DNA from: Hymenoscyphus infarciens
Taxonomy: Eukaryota > Ascomycota > Leotiomycetes > Helotiales > Helotiaceae
Assembly: GCA_001414345.1 (NCBI GenBank)
Contig: LLCB01000736.1
Span: 1 to 10,488, forward strand
Reading direction: 5' to 3'
DNA: 10,488 bases
Shown: piece by piece, positions 9,080 through 10,488 of the stretch
How positions within the stretch are numbered: position 1 is the stretch's first letter
Layout: the number at the start of each line of letters is the position of its first letter
Program-made: the position numbers and the translations under genes
The notes under the pieces: generated by a model
Databases searched by the model: none
What the model was told of the DNA's origin: nothing
The model's input: the letters and a program-made list of their open reading frames with translations, nothing else

Positions 9080-9115
9080 AATAATACTAGTAATAATACT
9101 AGTAATAACTCTTCT
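9080..9115 (+). repeat. 12-bp coding repeat (Asn-Asn-Thr-Ser)
   Basis: AATAATACTAGT occurs twice in tandem (9080-9103) followed by a third diverged unit, encoding NNTS-NNTS-NNSS. The 12-bp period keeps the reading frame. It lies just after the zinc knuckle, in the unstructured part of gag. Confidence 0.9.
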
Positions 9116-9175
9116 AAAAAGAATAAAAAGAAGAATAAAGCTAAAGATAAAAACTCTAGTAAGTCTAGAGAATTA

Positions 9176-9211
9176 GAAGACTCTGAAGACTCTAAAGACT
9201 CTAAAGACTCT
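9176..9211 (+). repeat. 9-bp coding repeat (Glu/Lys-Asp-Ser)
   Basis: Four 9-bp units, GAAGACTCT twice then AAAGACTCT twice, encode EDS-EDS-KDS-KDS. The first base separates the two unit types. A GAA-to-AAA change is in the RIP direction, but the match of the last two units fits duplication equally well. A charged low-complexity linker between gag and protease. Confidence 0.9.
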
Positions 9212-9319
9212 AATTCTAATAATAATAAGTCTAAAGTCTCTTCTAGAGTTATTATATTAGCTAGTATTAATAGTAATAATAAAAATACTATAACTAGCTA
9301 TACTAGTAATAAAAGAAAA

Positions 9320-9560
9320 CTAGTATTAGACTCTAGAGCCTCTAATCACTTCACGCCTAATAAAAGCTAGCTTCTTAATTTTAAAGAGCTTAATAGCTCT
9401 ATTATAGTAGCTAATAATACTAAAGTACCTCTACTAGGTAAAGGTAATATACCTATTACTTATAAAGGCAAAGAGCTACTTATTAAAAACGTATATTACG
9501 TCTCTAGTCTTAAGAATACTCTTATTTCAGCTTACTCTTTAGCTAATAAAGGTTAGGATA
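9320..9560 (+). other. Retroviral-type aspartic protease domain (degraded)
   Basis: LVLDSRASNHFTP (9320-9358) matches the copia active-site block LDSGASxHxT, with Gly changed to Arg by a GGA-to-AGA transition at 9335; the catalytic Asp codon (9329) remains. Downstream come VPLLGKGNIPI and VYYVSSLKNTLISAYSLANKG, matching the conserved second half of copia proteases (VYYVPGLKxNLLSVxQLxxxG). Stops at 9368 and 9554 replace Trp or Gln. Confidence 0.88.
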
Positions 9561-9949
9561 TTAAGCTTAATAAGAGCTATACTTATATTAGTAATAGTAA
9601 AGCTAATATTAAGATTAAAGCTCTTTAGCTAAACAATGTCTACTATCTATCTAACCTTGCTATAGATTATAGTAAGCTTAAAAATATAGTTTATAAAGCT
9701 AATAGCTCTAACTACTTATCTAAGACTAGAAGTAAGAAACTAGACTCTAATAAAAAGTCTAAAAATAAACTAAAATATAAAGAAGACTATAAGTCTACTC
9801 TCTTAGAGACTACTAATAAAGAGCTTTCTAAAAGGCCTTTAAAATCTAAAACTTCTACTGTTTTAGTCTCTAAAACAGAGGGTAAAAACCTTATAAAAGA
9901 AGATAATAAGGCTACTATTATTAAGAAGCCTTCTATAGGTTTTATTTTA

Positions 9950-10045
9950 GAACCTAAAACTTATAAAGAAGCTATTAGTTCTAATAATCCTTATAAGAAC
10001 TATATAATTAAGTCTATAAAAGAAGAGATAAATAACTCTTTTATT
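9950..10045 (+). other. Segment resembling the region just before copia reverse transcriptase
   Basis: EPKTYKEAISSNNPYKNYII followed by KSIKEEI resembles the EP.TY.EA....W..A...E. block that opens the copia reverse transcriptase region; the family Trp is Tyr here. It starts about 290 bases after the pre-integrase-like sequence, where a full element would have more than 1 kb of integrase. It is then followed by Ser-rich sequence, not by the polymerase motifs. Confidence 0.6.
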
Positions 10046-10172
10046 ACTAAAGACTCTTCTTCTTCTTCTTATTCTACTATATCTACTATATCTAGGTTAG
10101 TTTATAAGAATAAAGACTTTAAAGAAGACAATATAAAGCTTAAGAGTTAGTCTATAATTAAAGACTTTAAAC

Positions 10173-10192
10173 AAGTTCTTTAAAAAGAACTT
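10173..10192. repeat. 8-bp perfect inverted repeat
   Basis: AAGTTCTT, a 4-base loop TAAA, then AAGAACTT. It spans the last stop of the gag-protease frame (10181) and abuts the left copy of the direct repeat, so it marks the border between the old coding frame and the repeated 3' sequence. Confidence 0.85.
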
Positions 10193-10243
10193 AGCTTTAT
10201 ATAAAAGACTTTTATTTTTAGTATTCTCTATTAAAGAGATACT
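10184..10243 (+). repeat. Direct repeat, left copy, with hairpin
   Basis: AAAGAACTTAGCTTTATATA (10184-10203) and a 27-base block (10217-10243) recur at 10352-10371 and 10381-10407. The second block folds: AGTATTCTCT, loop ATTAA, AGAGATACT, a 9-bp stem with one bulge. The spacer between blocks is 13 bases here and 9 in the right copy. Confidence 0.9.
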
Positions 10244-10351
10244 CTTTTTTAGTCTATTAGTCTTTCTTTAACTTTTAGCTTCTATTTAAGTCTCTACTAA
10301 AGAGCAAAAATACACTTTACTAAAGCTGTTAAGTGTAATAAGAGCTTACTT

Positions 10352-10407
10352 AAAGAACTTAGCTTTATATAAGCTATATATTTAGTATTCTCTATTAAAG
10401 AGATACT
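10352..10407 (+). repeat. Direct repeat, right copy, with hairpin
   Basis: Exact copies of both blocks of the left repeat, offset by 168 and 164 bases. A related palindrome, CTCTTTAAAGAG, follows near 10427-10438. The sequence to the window end (10408-10488) also loosely resembles 10244-10280, for example ATTAGTCT...ACTTTTAGCT, so the repeat unit may be longer than the exact blocks. No coding is supported here. Confidence 0.88.
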
Positions 10408-10488
10408 TTTATTTATTTTTACTACTCTCTTTAAAGAGGTATTCGTTCTTTAAGATTAGATTAGTTATTAGTCTACTTTTAGCTCTTA

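Larger units (their letters stand above)
8252..10183 (+). pseudogene. Copia-type gag-protease polyprotein remnant, no integrase
   Basis: Gag forms the particle shell and the aspartic protease matures it. In one frame (codons at 2 mod 3) about 640 codons are interrupted by only about ten stops (8258, 8366, 8633, 8684, 8954, 9368, 9554, 9626, 10148, 10181), well below random for this composition. From the ATG at 8252: copia gag (UBN2-type) at about residues 20-235 with SNYIE-stop-LIEAKLYL, where the stop fits the family Trp; a CCHC knuckle at 252-265; low-complexity Asn/Ser/Lys/Asp repeats at 275-330; protease with DSRAS at 360; a VYYVSSLKNTLIS block near 415-427; then EPKTYKEAI near 567. Integrase and the polymerase core are absent. 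The true start may be near 8282, since the first codons and the TA run look non-coding. Less RIP-damaged than the LINE. Confidence 0.82.
7229..10488 (+). mobile_element. Ty1/copia-type LTR retrotransposon, internally deleted and RIP-mutated
   Basis: A candidate left LTR is followed by a leader and a gag-protease frame of copia type. The order CCHC knuckle, then DSGAS-like protease, then a segment resembling the copia pre-integrase region identifies the superfamily. No integrase core (HHCC zinc finger or DDE acids) and no reverse transcriptase catalytic box are present before the window ends. No second copy of the candidate LTR is seen on the right, so the element either runs past the window or is truncated. 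If the LTR call is wrong, the element would begin somewhere between 7229 and 8252. Confidence 0.65.

Noticed and set aside
9080..9211. Low-complexity Asn/Ser/Asp tract as a separate gene
   Set aside because: It lies within the gag-protease frame between zinc knuckle and protease, where such linkers are expected.
10217..10441. Hairpins at the right edge as transcription terminators
   Set aside because: Rho-independent terminators are bacterial. The stems are AT-rich, duplicated and not tied to a live gene.
1..10488. Mitochondrial or AT-rich bacterial origin
   Set aside because: The LINE and copia content, retained CpG, and CpA/TpG loss with C-to-T type lesions on both strands fit RIP in a nuclear fungal genome.

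Overview
This window looks like nuclear DNA of a filamentous ascomycete (Pezizomycotina), from a gene-poor, AT-rich compartment heavily damaged by repeat-induced point mutation (RIP). The strand is almost stripped of CpA and TpG while CpG still occurs. In-frame TAA/TAG codons stand where CAA, CAG or TGG would be expected. Substitutions seen against family motifs are of the G:C to A:T type (Cys to Tyr, His to Tyr, Asp to Asn, Glu to Lys, Gly to Arg). I see no intact host gene, tRNA or rRNA. Everything recognisable is transposon-derived and on the + strand.

Layout. 1-147: a pyrimidine-rich minisatellite, seven exact 16-bp units followed by decayed 12-bp relatives. 180 to about 6662: a nearly full-length non-LTR retrotransposon (LINE) of the Tad1/I-like fungal type. 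It has a gag-like ORF1 with three zinc knuckles, then an ORF2 with APE-type endonuclease, reverse transcriptase, RNase H and a C-terminal CCHC motif. Short A-rich direct repeats at both edges could be its target-site duplication. 6675-7228: AT-rich sequence with nothing recognisable. 7229 to the window end: a Ty1/copia-type LTR element made of a candidate LTR (7229-7694), a leader, and a decayed gag-protease reading frame (8252-10183). That frame lacks an integrase and carries only a short piece resembling the segment just before reverse transcriptase. The right edge (10173-10488) holds a diverged direct repeat built around hairpins.

How it worked together. In the live LINE, ORF1 protein would bind the element RNA. 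ORF2 would nick DNA, reverse-transcribe the RNA from the nick and remove the RNA strand. In the copia-like element, gag would form particles and the protease would mature them. With integrase and most of the polymerase missing, it would have needed enzymes from a relative. Both elements are now dead: the LINE is riddled with stops and has lost catalytic residues, and the copia frame has about ten stops. The copia part keeps noticeably more CpA/TpG than the LINE, suggesting different RIP histories.

Limits. Domain calls rest on reading degraded motifs by eye. Start and end codons of the dead frames cannot be fixed because RIP destroys ATG and creates stops.
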